This document shows, in pieces, positions 8,159 to 14,911 of a stretch of DNA of 64,000 nucleotides. The stretch comes from Desulfoferula mesophila. GTDB lineage: Bacteria; Desulfobacterota; Desulfarculia; Desulfarculales; Desulfarculaceae. The stretch covers positions 4,107,501-4,171,500 of the forward strand of contig NZ_AP028679.1 in assembly GCF_037076455.1 (NCBI RefSeq), read 5' to 3'. A program made the translations under genes and the position numbers. The notes under the pieces are model-generated. The model made no database searches, had not been told where the DNA came from, and saw only the letters and a program-made list of their open reading frames with translations. Every line of letters starts with the position of its first letter. Positions within the stretch are counted from its first letter, which is position 1.

Positions 8159-8185
8159 GCCCCGGAAGCCCCGCGCCTCCGGGGC
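8159..8185 (+). other. Stem-loop after capsid gene
   Basis: A perfect 8-bp stem GCCCCGGA/TCCGGGGC (8159-8166 with 8178-8185) with an 11-nt loop follows the capsid stop. There is no T-run. It could lower read-through or stabilise the abundant capsid message. The rest of the 149-nt gap shows no gene. Confidence 0.45.
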
Positions 8186-8298
8186 CCCACGGAGCAGCCG
8201 CCATGCCCAAGAGCTAAGTCAAAATCATATCGGGGCCCCCTTGCCACACGGCCGTTTTTCGGCCTCCCGTGGCCAAGACCCCGGCCCGGAGCTGAACC

Positions 8299-8910
8299 AT
8301 GGCCCTATCCATCGACGCCCTGACCTCCCTGGCCCAAGTGAAGCAGTACCTGGGCCTCAGCGCCGCCACCCACGACGCCCTGCTGGAGGGGCTCATCGAG
8401 GCGGTGAGCGCCCAGTTCAACGCCTTTTGCGGGCGCAAGCTCATGGCCCGTGACTACTCCCATGTGAGCGGCGACGCGGCCTATGACCCGGACAACGCCC
8501 TGCTCTCGGGCTCGGGCTATCCCGAACTGCTGCTGCCCCAATATCCGGTGATCAACCTGAGCAGCCTGGTGGTGGAAGGCCGGAGCCTCGCGCCTTCGGA
8601 AAACGGGAGCACCGGCTGGCTCTTGGACGCCGGGGCAGGGGTGCTCAGCCTCATCGGCCTGGTGTTTCCCCGGGGCTCGCACAACCTGGGGGTGGTGTAC
8701 CGGGCCGGCTTTGGCGCCGCCCCGGCCGACCTGGCCCAGGCGGCGGTGGAGCAGAGCGCCATGCGCTTCCAGGAGTCGGCCGCCGGCCAGGGCCGCCTGG
8801 GGATAAGCGCCCGCACCCTGGCCGACGGTTCGGTGAGCTACCACTCCGGCGAGCTGCTGCCCCAGGTGCGCGCGGTGTTGGAGCGCTACCGCAACCGGAG
8901 CCTGCTGTGA
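8299..8910 (+). CDS. Phage head-tail connector (gp6-like)
   Basis: The 203-residue protein has the gp6-like connector start (ALTSLAQVKQYLGLS, then ALLEGLIEAVSAQFNAFCGRKL), followed by a beta-rich middle and a C-terminal helix that includes AVEQSAMRFQES. Such proteins form the adaptor ring under the portal. It overlaps the next gene by 4 nt. Confidence 0.8.
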   Translation: MALSIDALTSLAQVKQYLGLSAATHDALLEGLIEAVSAQFNAFCGRKLMARDYSHVSGDAAYDPDNALLSGSGYPELLLPQYPVINLSSLVVEGRSLAPSENGSTGWLLDAGAGVLSLIGLVFPRGSHNLGVVYRAGFGAAPADLAQAAVEQSAMRFQESAAGQGRLGISARTLADGSVSYHSGELLPQVRAVLERYRNRSLL

Positions 8911-9350
8911 TCGGCCTGAGCGCCCGCCTGGAGGGGGAGAACCCCTTCACCCGTTTGGAGCGGGTCTTGCCCGAGGTGCTGCGCGCCTCATTAGAGCAAG
9001 CGCTCGAAGTTGGTCTGGCCGCCGCCCTGGCCCGCATGCGCCCCGGCGGGGGCGGGCCCCAGATTCGCTCCGGCCGCCTAGCCGCCAGCCTGGCTACCGA
9101 GGTGTATAAGGACGGCGACGCATGGGTGGGCCGCCTGAGCGCCGACGCCCCCTACGCCGCGGCCCAGGAACACGGGGCCGTGATCCAGGCTAATAAGGCC
9201 AAGTATTTGAAATTCCAGGTGCAGGGGCGCTGGGTCCAGAAGCAGCGGGTGGAGCTGCCCGCCCGGCCCTATCTGCGCCCCGGGGCCGAGGCCGCCGCCG
9301 AAGCCCTTAAGGAAATCGTCAGCCAAAAACTAAGGGAGGCCCTGGCATGA
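8907..9350 (+). CDS. HK97 gp10-like head-tail joining protein
   Basis: The 147-residue protein shows the gp10/virion morphogenesis pattern: a helical N-terminus, then TGRLAASL-like IRSGRLAASLATEVY, APYAAAQEHGAV, and the C-terminal PARPYLRPGAEAA before a final helix. These small proteins complete the neck or tail-tube top. The GTG start overlaps the upstream TGA, and the stop overlaps the next ATG. Confidence 0.75.
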   Translation: MIGLSARLEGENPFTRLERVLPEVLRASLEQALEVGLAAALARMRPGGGGPQIRSGRLAASLATEVYKDGDAWVGRLSADAPYAAAQEHGAVIQANKAKYLKFQVQGRWVQKQRVELPARPYLRPGAEAAAEALKEIVSQKLREALA

Positions 9351-9775
9351 CCCGCGCCCAGATCATCGCGGATTTGATCAATTGCCTTAAGGCCATGGGC
9401 CCGGCCCAGGGCCAGCCATTGGCCGCAGCCACCGTGGAGCGGGGCATTCACCTGGCCCACGAGCTGCCCGAGCTGCCCGGCCTGGCCTTGTTCAACCAAA
9501 AGCTCGAAACCACCGAGGAGAGCGACCGCAGCGCCCAGCGCCGCCTGGTGTTGCATCTGTGGGGCGCGGTCCACGCGGTGGACGGCGACTTCAGCCAGTT
9601 GGATCAGCTAATCGCCGGGGTTTACGCGGCGTTGGCCGATCCGGCCCTCAATCCCCACTGGGCCCTGACCACCACCGGCAACCTGGAGCTGTACGAAGGC
9701 GGGGCTGGCGATCCCCTGGGAATCTTCGACCTGGAGCTGAGCGTGACCTACGAATCGGCCCTGGGCATCATTTGA
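9347..9775 (+). CDS. Putative tail terminator protein
   Basis: This 142-residue protein lies between the gp10-like and tail-tube genes, the usual place of the tail terminator (gpU/gp17-like), which caps the tail tube at the neck. It has an alpha-beta-beta look (RAQIIADLINCLKAM then KLETTEESDRSAQRRLVLHLWGAV, later DLELSVTYES). Assignment is mostly by position. Confidence 0.6.
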   Translation: MTRAQIIADLINCLKAMGPAQGQPLAAATVERGIHLAHELPELPGLALFNQKLETTEESDRSAQRRLVLHLWGAVHAVDGDFSQLDQLIAGVYAALADPALNPHWALTTTGNLELYEGGAGDPLGIFDLELSVTYESALGII

Positions 9776-9803
9776 GCAAATACTCTAACTTAAGGAGAAC
9801 GAC

Positions 9804-10838
9804 ATGAGCAGCGGCAAGGAGATCAAGGCCGCCCTGGCCCAGGCCGGCGTGTGGGGCCAGGCCGTGGCCTGCAGCGACGGCGACGCCCTGTACATCACCA
9901 ACGAGTCGGTGAGCCAGAGCATCGAGCACCTGCCCGACGACTCGGCGGGACAGGATTTTTACACCGCCAGCGACCAGGGGCTCATCACCTGCGGCGGGGC
10001 CATGGGGGCCTATCTGCGCTACCAGAGCCTGGGGGTGCTTCTGGCCCTGGCCCTGGGCTCGGCCGAGGCCCCCAACGCCCAGGGCGGCAGCGGCTACCTG
10101 CACCGCCTGGTGATGACCGGCGGCCTGGAGGGGCTCTTCGGCACCCTGGCGGTGGCCAAGGGCTTCTCGGTACACGAGTTCGCCTCGGTCAAGGTGGACG
10201 GCCTGACCATCGAGGGCTCGGCCGGCCAGCCGGTGACCGTGAGCTTCGATCTTATCTGCGATGGCCTGAGCCTCAACGTGGACACCGGGGCCAACACCCT
10301 GGCGGGCATGACCGCCCTGGCCGCGCCGGTGCGCGGCGAGCGGGTGCTGTTCCGCCAGGCGGCTTTCCGGCTTAATGACGCCTCCGGCGCGGCGCTGAGC
10401 TCCGGCGACGCCATCCACCCCAGCCGCTTTTCCCTGAGCCTCAAGCGCGGCCTCACCGGCGACCACCTGGCCGGCAACAACGACAAGATCAGCGAGCCGG
10501 TCACCGGGTCCTTCCCCGAGGTGAGCCTGACCCTGGAGTTCCCCACCTACACCAGCGACACCTACCTGAGCGACCTGGGCAGCCACACCCAGAAAAAGCT
10601 CTCCATCGTCTTCACCGGCGTGGAGATCGAGTCCGGGGTCAACTTCGGCCTGAGCCTGGCCATGCCCCACCTGGTGATCACCAACGCCGAGGCGGCGGTG
10701 GACAAGGCGGGCAAGATCGCCCATCCCGTGACCCTGGACGTGCTGGCCCCGGCCTCCGAGGTGGCGGGCATGAGCGGGCTTTTGGCTCCCCTGGCCCTGG
10801 AGCTCACCAACACCCGGGACGCGGCCCTGCTGGCCTAA
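9804..10838 (+). CDS. Phage tail tube protein
   Basis: The 344-residue protein matches the phage tail tube family: a beta-rich protein with LYITNESVSQSIEHLPDDSAGQ near the start, a middle SVKVDGLTIEGSAGQPVTVSF sheet, and FSLSLKRGLTGDH in the second half. Its presence implies that at least the start of a tail module was inherited, yet no tape-measure chaperone or tape-measure gene follows. A clear ribosome binding site (AAGGAG) precedes the ATG. Confidence 0.75.
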   Translation: MSSGKEIKAALAQAGVWGQAVACSDGDALYITNESVSQSIEHLPDDSAGQDFYTASDQGLITCGGAMGAYLRYQSLGVLLALALGSAEAPNAQGGSGYLHRLVMTGGLEGLFGTLAVAKGFSVHEFASVKVDGLTIEGSAGQPVTVSFDLICDGLSLNVDTGANTLAGMTALAAPVRGERVLFRQAAFRLNDASGAALSSGDAIHPSRFSLSLKRGLTGDHLAGNNDKISEPVTGSFPEVSLTLEFPTYTSDTYLSDLGSHTQKKLSIVFTGVEIESGVNFGLSLAMPHLVITNAEAAVDKAGKIAHPVTLDVLAPASEVAGMSGLLAPLALELTNTRDAALLA

Positions 10839-10891
10839 GCCGGGGATAAAGGCAGAAAAGGCTTTATTCGCCATCCCCCGGCGGGTATCGT

Positions 10892-10930
10892 AACCGGGTC
10901 GGACCCAGCGTCCGATCCGGTTTTTTATTT
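10892..10930 (+). terminator. Rho-independent terminator of phage block
   Basis: Arms AACCGG-g-TCGGAC (10892-10904) and GTCCGA-t-CCGGTT (10910-10922) flank a 5-nt loop and run into TTTTTTATTTT. It cleanly ends the phage transcription unit 50 nt after the tail-tube stop. Confidence 0.85.
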
Positions 10931-10960
10931 TCCCCGCCACCCCAACCGGAGGCCGCAGCC

Positions 10961-11503
10961 ATGGAAACCATCCCACCCCTCGCCCCCAAGGTGCCGCTGG
11001 AGGAGATGAGCCTGGAACAGCGCATCGGCGCGGCCAAGCTGCTCATGGTGGAACTGGAAGGCGGCCTCAGCGACGGGGTGAGCTACCTGGCCCCGGACGG
11101 CGGCGAGACCCTGCCCCTGTACCGGGCCGACATCCTGGGCCTGGAGAGTTGGCTGGCCGCCGGGCGCCTGCTGGTCCTGGTGGCCCGCCCCGGCCTGGCC
11201 GCGGCCGAGGCCCTGGCCCGGCGCCTGGGGGCCGTGCTGCGCACCTCGGGCGGGGACAAGGGCATCCTGTTCAAGCAGGCGGTCTGGGAAAACCAGGTGT
11301 CGCCCGTGGAAGCGGTTTACCTGGGCCGCGACATGGACGACCTGCCCGCCCTGGGCTTGGCCGGGCTGGCCGCCTGCCCCCCCGAGGCCCCGGAATGGGT
11401 GCGCTCGGTGTGTCATCTGGTCACCGAGGCCCCGGCGGGGCGGGGGGCGGTGCGCGAGCTAGTGGACCGCCTGTTGGCCGACTACCTGCCGGAGACGATC
11501 TAG
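10961..11503 (+). CDS. KdsC-like HAD protein with lost catalytic motifs
   Basis: The 180-residue protein aligns by pattern with KdsC (Kdo-8-phosphate phosphatase): LSDGVSYLAPDGGETLPLY, a conserved lysine (K100), YLGRDMDDLPAL and a C-terminal GRGAVRELVDRLL. However, the nucleophile motif DxD is ELE (E31, E33), the motif II Ser/Thr position reads VAR, and GDDxND is GRDMDD. Phosphatase activity by the HAD mechanism is therefore unlikely. It may be a regulatory or structural pseudoenzyme, or a decaying paralogue. It lies 2 nt before the DUF3786 gene and is probably co-transcribed with it. Confidence 0.7.
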   Translation: METIPPLAPKVPLEEMSLEQRIGAAKLLMVELEGGLSDGVSYLAPDGGETLPLYRADILGLESWLAAGRLLVLVARPGLAAAEALARRLGAVLRTSGGDKGILFKQAVWENQVSPVEAVYLGRDMDDLPALGLAGLAACPPEAPEWVRSVCHLVTEAPAGRGAVRELVDRLLADYLPETI

Positions 11504-11505
11504 CC

Positions 11506-12129
11506 GTGTTCGATTCGGAAAAGCCCGACGTCTATGAAAAGGTGTACCTGGGCCTGGTGGAGCGCCTGGCCGGCGTGGATTTCGCCGGAGCCGCCGCCTC
11601 CCTGGGCCTGGAGCGCCAAGGCGCCGGTTGCCTGGTGCCCCTGCTGGGCGGTGAGTACCTGGTGGGCCCCACCGGGGTGAGCCTGGCCGAGGGCGGCAAG
11701 GCCTTCATCACCCATCGCATCGTCTTGGCCTGGTACCTGTTGCACGCGGGCAGCGGCGAGCCCAGCGGGAGCATGGTCCCCTACCGGGAGCTGCCCGGCG
11801 GGGCGGATTTTGCCCGCGCCTTGCAAACCTTGGTGCATCAGCGCCTGGCCGAGGGCTTCGCGGGCCGCCTGGCCCAGCTCAAGCGAGCAGCCGCCTCCCT
11901 GGGCGCCGAGGAGTTGGAGTCCTCCAGCCCCCACGACGGGGCCTGGCGCTTCGCGGCCCTGCCCAAGTTGCCCTTGGAGCTACGCTTCTACGACGCGGAC
12001 GATGAGTTCCCCGCCGAGGCCAAGGTGCTCTACGACCTCACCGCCCCCAACTTCCTGGACCTGGAGTGCCTGGCCGCCCTGGCCCATATCCTGGTGCTGG
12101 AGCTGGAGCGGGCGGCGCGAAACTCCTAG
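11506..12129 (+). CDS. DUF3786 domain protein
   Basis: The 207-residue soluble protein (GTG start) shows the DUF3786 pattern: an opening helix, LVPLLGGEYLVGP, the HRIVLAWYLLHAGSGEPSG segment, VPYRELPGGADF, and LPLELRFYDADDEFPAEAKVLYD. The domain is widespread in strict anaerobes and often sits near corrinoid or Fe-S proteins, but its function is unknown. It has no cysteine cluster of its own here. It is coupled to the KdsC-like gene. Confidence 0.75.
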   Translation: MFDSEKPDVYEKVYLGLVERLAGVDFAGAAASLGLERQGAGCLVPLLGGEYLVGPTGVSLAEGGKAFITHRIVLAWYLLHAGSGEPSGSMVPYRELPGGADFARALQTLVHQRLAEGFAGRLAQLKRAAASLGAEELESSSPHDGAWRFAALPKLPLELRFYDADDEFPAEAKVLYDLTAPNFLDLECLAALAHILVLELERAARNS

Positions 12130-12169
12130 GGGCCTACCGCCCGGGCCATGGTTGGGATAAACTGACAAC

Positions 12170-12715
12170 ATGCGCGTTTTACTGCACATCTGCTGCGGGC
12201 CCTGTTCCATCATGCCCGTGGCCGCCCTGCGCGAGGAGGGGGCGGAGATTCGGGGCCTGTTCTACAACCCCAACATCATGCCCTACACCGAGAACCTTAG
12301 GCGGCGCGAGACCCTGGAGGCCTGGGCCGCCGGCGAGGACCTGCCGCTGATCGTGCAGGACGAGTACCAGCCCGAGGAGTGGCTGAGAAACGTGGCCTGG
12401 CGGGAAAACCAGCGCTGCGCCCCCTGCCTGTCCCAGCGCCTGGAGCGGGCGGCGGCGGTGGCCAAGCGGGGGAACTACGATTTTTTCAGCACCACCCTGC
12501 TCTACTCGGTGCGCCAAAAGCACGAGCTGATCTCCGAGCTGGGCCAGTCCATCGGCAAAAAACGCGGGGTCAAGTTCCTCTACCGCGACTGGCGGCCTTA
12601 CTGGCGCCAGGGCATCGAGCGCTCCCAGGAGCTGGGCCTGTACCGCCAGCAATACTGCGGCTGCATCTTCTCCGAGCGCGACCGCTACCTGCCCCAGCCG
12701 GGCCACCCCGCCTGA
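12170..12715 (+). CDS. queH: Epoxyqueuosine reductase QueH
   Basis: The 181-residue protein is the QueH (DUF208) type of epoxyqueuosine reductase, which performs the last step of queuosine synthesis in tRNA using an Fe-S cluster and a second metal. The cysteine signature is complete: LHICCGPCS at the N-terminus (C9, C10, C13), RCAPC in the middle and YCGCIFSE near the C-terminus. FYNPNI and ISTTLLYS-like FSTTLLYS motifs also match. It appears to be a single-gene unit. Confidence 0.9.
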   Translation: MRVLLHICCGPCSIMPVAALREEGAEIRGLFYNPNIMPYTENLRRRETLEAWAAGEDLPLIVQDEYQPEEWLRNVAWRENQRCAPCLSQRLERAAAVAKRGNYDFFSTTLLYSVRQKHELISELGQSIGKKRGVKFLYRDWRPYWRQGIERSQELGLYRQQYCGCIFSERDRYLPQPGHPA

Positions 12716-12781
12716 GCCCCCGACCCGCTTGCCAGCCCGGAGCGCCTGCCGTAGGATGAGGGCATCAATCGGAGAAAGCCC

Positions 12782-13729
12782 ATGCGCATCCTAGTGGCCA
12801 GCCTCAATTTTCCCGCCGTGGCCCAGACCCTTGCGGGCAACCTGCCCGGCGACGAGATAGTCCCCACCCCCGAGCCCGAGCTGGCCCAGGCCTGCAAGAG
12901 CGCCCAGGTGGTGGTGCCCACCATGGCCCGCATCCCGGCCGAGGTGATTAGGGGCAGCGGGCTTCAGCTCATCCACCAGTGGGGGGTGGGTCTGGAAGGG
13001 GTGGACATCGCCGCGGCCACCGCCGAGGGCATCCCGGTGTGCAACGTGCCCGCCGACCAGGCGGTGGAAAACGCCGAGAGCACCTCGGAGCACGCGGTGT
13101 TTCTGATGATGGCCGTGGCCCGGCGGCTCAACCGCTTTGCCGACACCTTCCGCCAGGGGCCCTGGGGCACACCCCTGGGTACCTCCCTGTTCGGGCGGCG
13201 GGCCCTCATCGTGGGCCTGGGCCGGGTGGGCCAAGCCCTGACCCGGCGGCTGGGGGACCTGGGCATGGAGGTGGCGGGCATCAAGGCCCACCCCGACCCC
13301 GCCCTAGCCGAGGCCCTGGGTCTCATCGAGCTGGCCGGGCCCGAGGATCTGCACCGCCTGCTGGGGGCCAGCGATTTCGTGGCCGCCACCCTCACCGCCA
13401 ACCCCAGCACCGTGGGCATGTTCGACCAGGCCGCCTTCGCGGCCATGCGGCCGGGGGCCTTTCTGGTCAACGTGGGCCGGGGCTCGGTGGTGGACGAGGC
13501 CGCCCTGCTGGCCGCCCTGGACGCGGGGCATCTGGGCGGGGCGGGGCTGGACGTCTTCGCAGCCGAGCCCCCCGCGCCGGATAACCCCCTGCTGCACCAT
13601 CCGCTGGTGGTGGCCACCCCCCACATCGGCGGGGTCACCGAGCAGAGCTTCGCGGCCATCGGCCGCCGGCTGGCCGCCAACATCGAGCGCCTGCGCCGGG
13701 GCGAGCCCCTGCTGTTCCGGGCCAACTGA
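12782..13729 (+). CDS. D-isomer-specific 2-hydroxyacid dehydrogenase
   Basis: The 315-residue NAD-dependent dehydrogenase belongs to the D-3-phosphoglycerate/hydroxyacid dehydrogenase superfamily. Visible are IHQWGVGLEGVD, the nucleotide-binding GLGRVG after ALIV, NVGRGSVVDEAAL (catalytic Arg region), DVFAAEPP (Glu) and TPHIGG (His). It reduces a 2-keto acid or oxidises a 2-hydroxyacid; the substrate cannot be read from the sequence. It lacks the C-terminal ACT domain of many SerA enzymes. GGAGAA precedes the ATG. Confidence 0.85.
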   Translation: MRILVASLNFPAVAQTLAGNLPGDEIVPTPEPELAQACKSAQVVVPTMARIPAEVIRGSGLQLIHQWGVGLEGVDIAAATAEGIPVCNVPADQAVENAESTSEHAVFLMMAVARRLNRFADTFRQGPWGTPLGTSLFGRRALIVGLGRVGQALTRRLGDLGMEVAGIKAHPDPALAEALGLIELAGPEDLHRLLGASDFVAATLTANPSTVGMFDQAAFAAMRPGAFLVNVGRGSVVDEAALLAALDAGHLGGAGLDVFAAEPPAPDNPLLHHPLVVATPHIGGVTEQSFAAIGRRLAANIERLRRGEPLLFRAN

Positions 13730-13756
13730 GCCCTCCCCCGGAGGGTTACCAAGCAC

Positions 13757-13787
13757 AAAAAAAGGGGCGCGCCCTTGGGCGCGCCCC
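13757..13787 (-). terminator. Rho-independent terminator, minus strand
   Basis: An 11-bp perfect stem (13764-13774 with 13777-13787, GGGGCGCGCCC/GGGCGCGCCCC) is followed on the minus strand by seven T (13757-13763). It ends the minus-strand gene 13813-14163; the plus strand lacks a T-run. Confidence 0.8.
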
Positions 13788-13812
13788 GATATGGCTCGTT
13801 GAGCGACGGGAA

Positions 13813-14163
13813 CTAGGCGGGTTTTTCCTCCTCGCCGGTCTTGGCGGCCTCGGGCACCTCCTCGGCCGAAGCGGAGTCTTCCATGGCGGCCAGCTTGGCC
13901 TTGAGCTCGGCCACTTCATTCTTGTAGCGCTCGGCGTCCTCGTCAGTGCCCGGCGCGGGGCTGAAGGGCTCCAGGGCGGACTCGCCCTCGGCGCGCTTCT
14001 TGTCCTTCATCTCCTCGGCACCCAGATAGGTGGCCAAGACCCCACCCAGGATCAGAATGGGCGGTAGGACGCCCTTGAGCAGCCACAGGAATTCATCCCA
14101 CCAGGCGAAGATGCCGATGATTCCCAACAATAAGGCAACCAGTCCACCCACCAATGCCACCAT
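13813..14163 (-). CDS. Small inner-membrane protein
   Basis: The 116-residue protein has two hydrophobic helices (about residues 3-21 and 28-48) joined by WWDEFLWLLKG, then a long charged cytoplasmic tail with a short coiled coil (NEVAELKAKLAAMED) and an acidic end. AGGAGG lies upstream of the ATG. The membrane portion resembles small uncharacterised proteins seen in related anaerobes; no function is known to me. It has its own likely promoter (14240-14268) and terminator. Confidence 0.65.
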   Translation of the reverse strand: MVALVGGLVALLLGIIGIFAWWDEFLWLLKGVLPPILILGGVLATYLGAEEMKDKKRAEGESALEPFSPAPGTDEDAERYKNEVAELKAKLAAMEDSASAEEVPEAAKTGEEEKPA

Positions 14164-14239
14164 CGCTATATCCTCCTTCAGAGAAAGTTTATTATCGCGG
14201 ATAGGCGGGTGGCCGTGTGGTGCCGTCCCGCTCTTTTCT

Positions 14240-14268
14240 AGGTAACATGGGGCCTAGGTGCCTGTCAA
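14240..14268 (-). promoter_or_regulatory. Possible promoter of small membrane protein gene
   Basis: On the minus strand, TTGACA (14263-14268) is 17 nt from TTACCT (14240-14245). The -35 is consensus, the -10 weak. Confidence 0.4.
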
Positions 14269-14287
14269 ACCTTTGCGACTCCAGGGG

Positions 14288-14755
14288 TTAGCCCCTGAAG
14301 GCTCCGTAGACCCGCTGATCGCTGGCTCCCCGCTCCACCAAAACCCGTTTGAAGCGCTCCGGCCGGGGCACCCCGCTCAGGCGCAGTTCCACCTCGCCCT
14401 CGGGACCCTTGGCGAACACGTGCACGTGGGCCACCCCCAACAGGCGCTGGGAAATGCCCCGGCGCAGGTCCACCAAGGTGATGTCGCCGATCTTCACCTC
14501 CTGCTTCACATGGGAGGGGAAGGTGCGCTCCACCTCCAGGGTGTCGGCATCGACCCGGTACATGCGGGTGAAGCGGGTGATGGCCACGTAGGCCGCGATG
14601 AGCGAGGCCAGCAACTGGCCCAGGGCGGGCGAGATCCAGGTCTCGGCGTTTATCTGGGGACCGGCCAGGAAGATGAAGATGCCGAAGTACCACACCCCGA
14701 AGGACTGCCAGGCGGGCCGAAACTCCGCATACTCGCCGATGGGGGTTGGGGCCAC
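14288..14755 (-). CDS. Membrane-anchored bacterial PH-like domain protein
   Basis: The 155-residue protein has two membrane helices (about residues 18-35 and 44-62, around FGVWYFGIFIFLAGP and LLASLIAAYVAI) followed by a beta-rich domain (TRMYRVDADTLEVERTF, then KIGDITLVDLRRGISQRLLGVAHVHVFA). This is the pattern of bPH2/YdbS-type proteins, where a PH fold is fused to membrane segments. Cellular role is unknown. It lies downstream of the flavoprotein gene on the same strand, 156 nt away. Confidence 0.6.
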   Translation of the reverse strand: MAPTPIGEYAEFRPAWQSFGVWYFGIFIFLAGPQINAETWISPALGQLLASLIAAYVAITRFTRMYRVDADTLEVERTFPSHVKQEVKIGDITLVDLRRGISQRLLGVAHVHVFAKGPEGEVELRLSGVPRPERFKRVLVERGASDQRVYGAFRG

Positions 14756-14911
14756 GCTAACCTCCTTTGGCCCTGGGGCCTGATGCCGAAATATACCCGG
14801 GTCAGCCTATAACGCCCCGGAGGCTTTGGCAAGACATGCCGTGGGCCTAGCACGCCCCGGCGCGCCGGGGAACCAAGGCGGGGACGCGCGGGCGCAGGCA
14901 GGCTCAAGCGA

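Larger units (their letters stand above)
1563..10930 (+). mobile_element. Phage head/tail-tube module (prophage remnant, satellite or domesticated particle)
   Basis: Twelve co-oriented, closely packed genes run from a Mor-type activator through terminases, HK97-type portal, protease, capsid, connectors and tail tube, ending at a strong terminator. All frames look intact. Missing are tape measure, baseplate, tail fibre, endolysin, integrase and replication genes; the next gene downstream is of cellular type. No flanking direct repeats were found by eye. The arrangement resembles the structural order of HK97-like phages and gene transfer agents. Confidence 0.75.

Noticed and set aside
8203-8217. 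Four-codon minigene (ATG CCC AAG AGC TAA) between capsid and connector
   Set aside because: Too short to support as a gene; no conserved context can be judged from one sequence.
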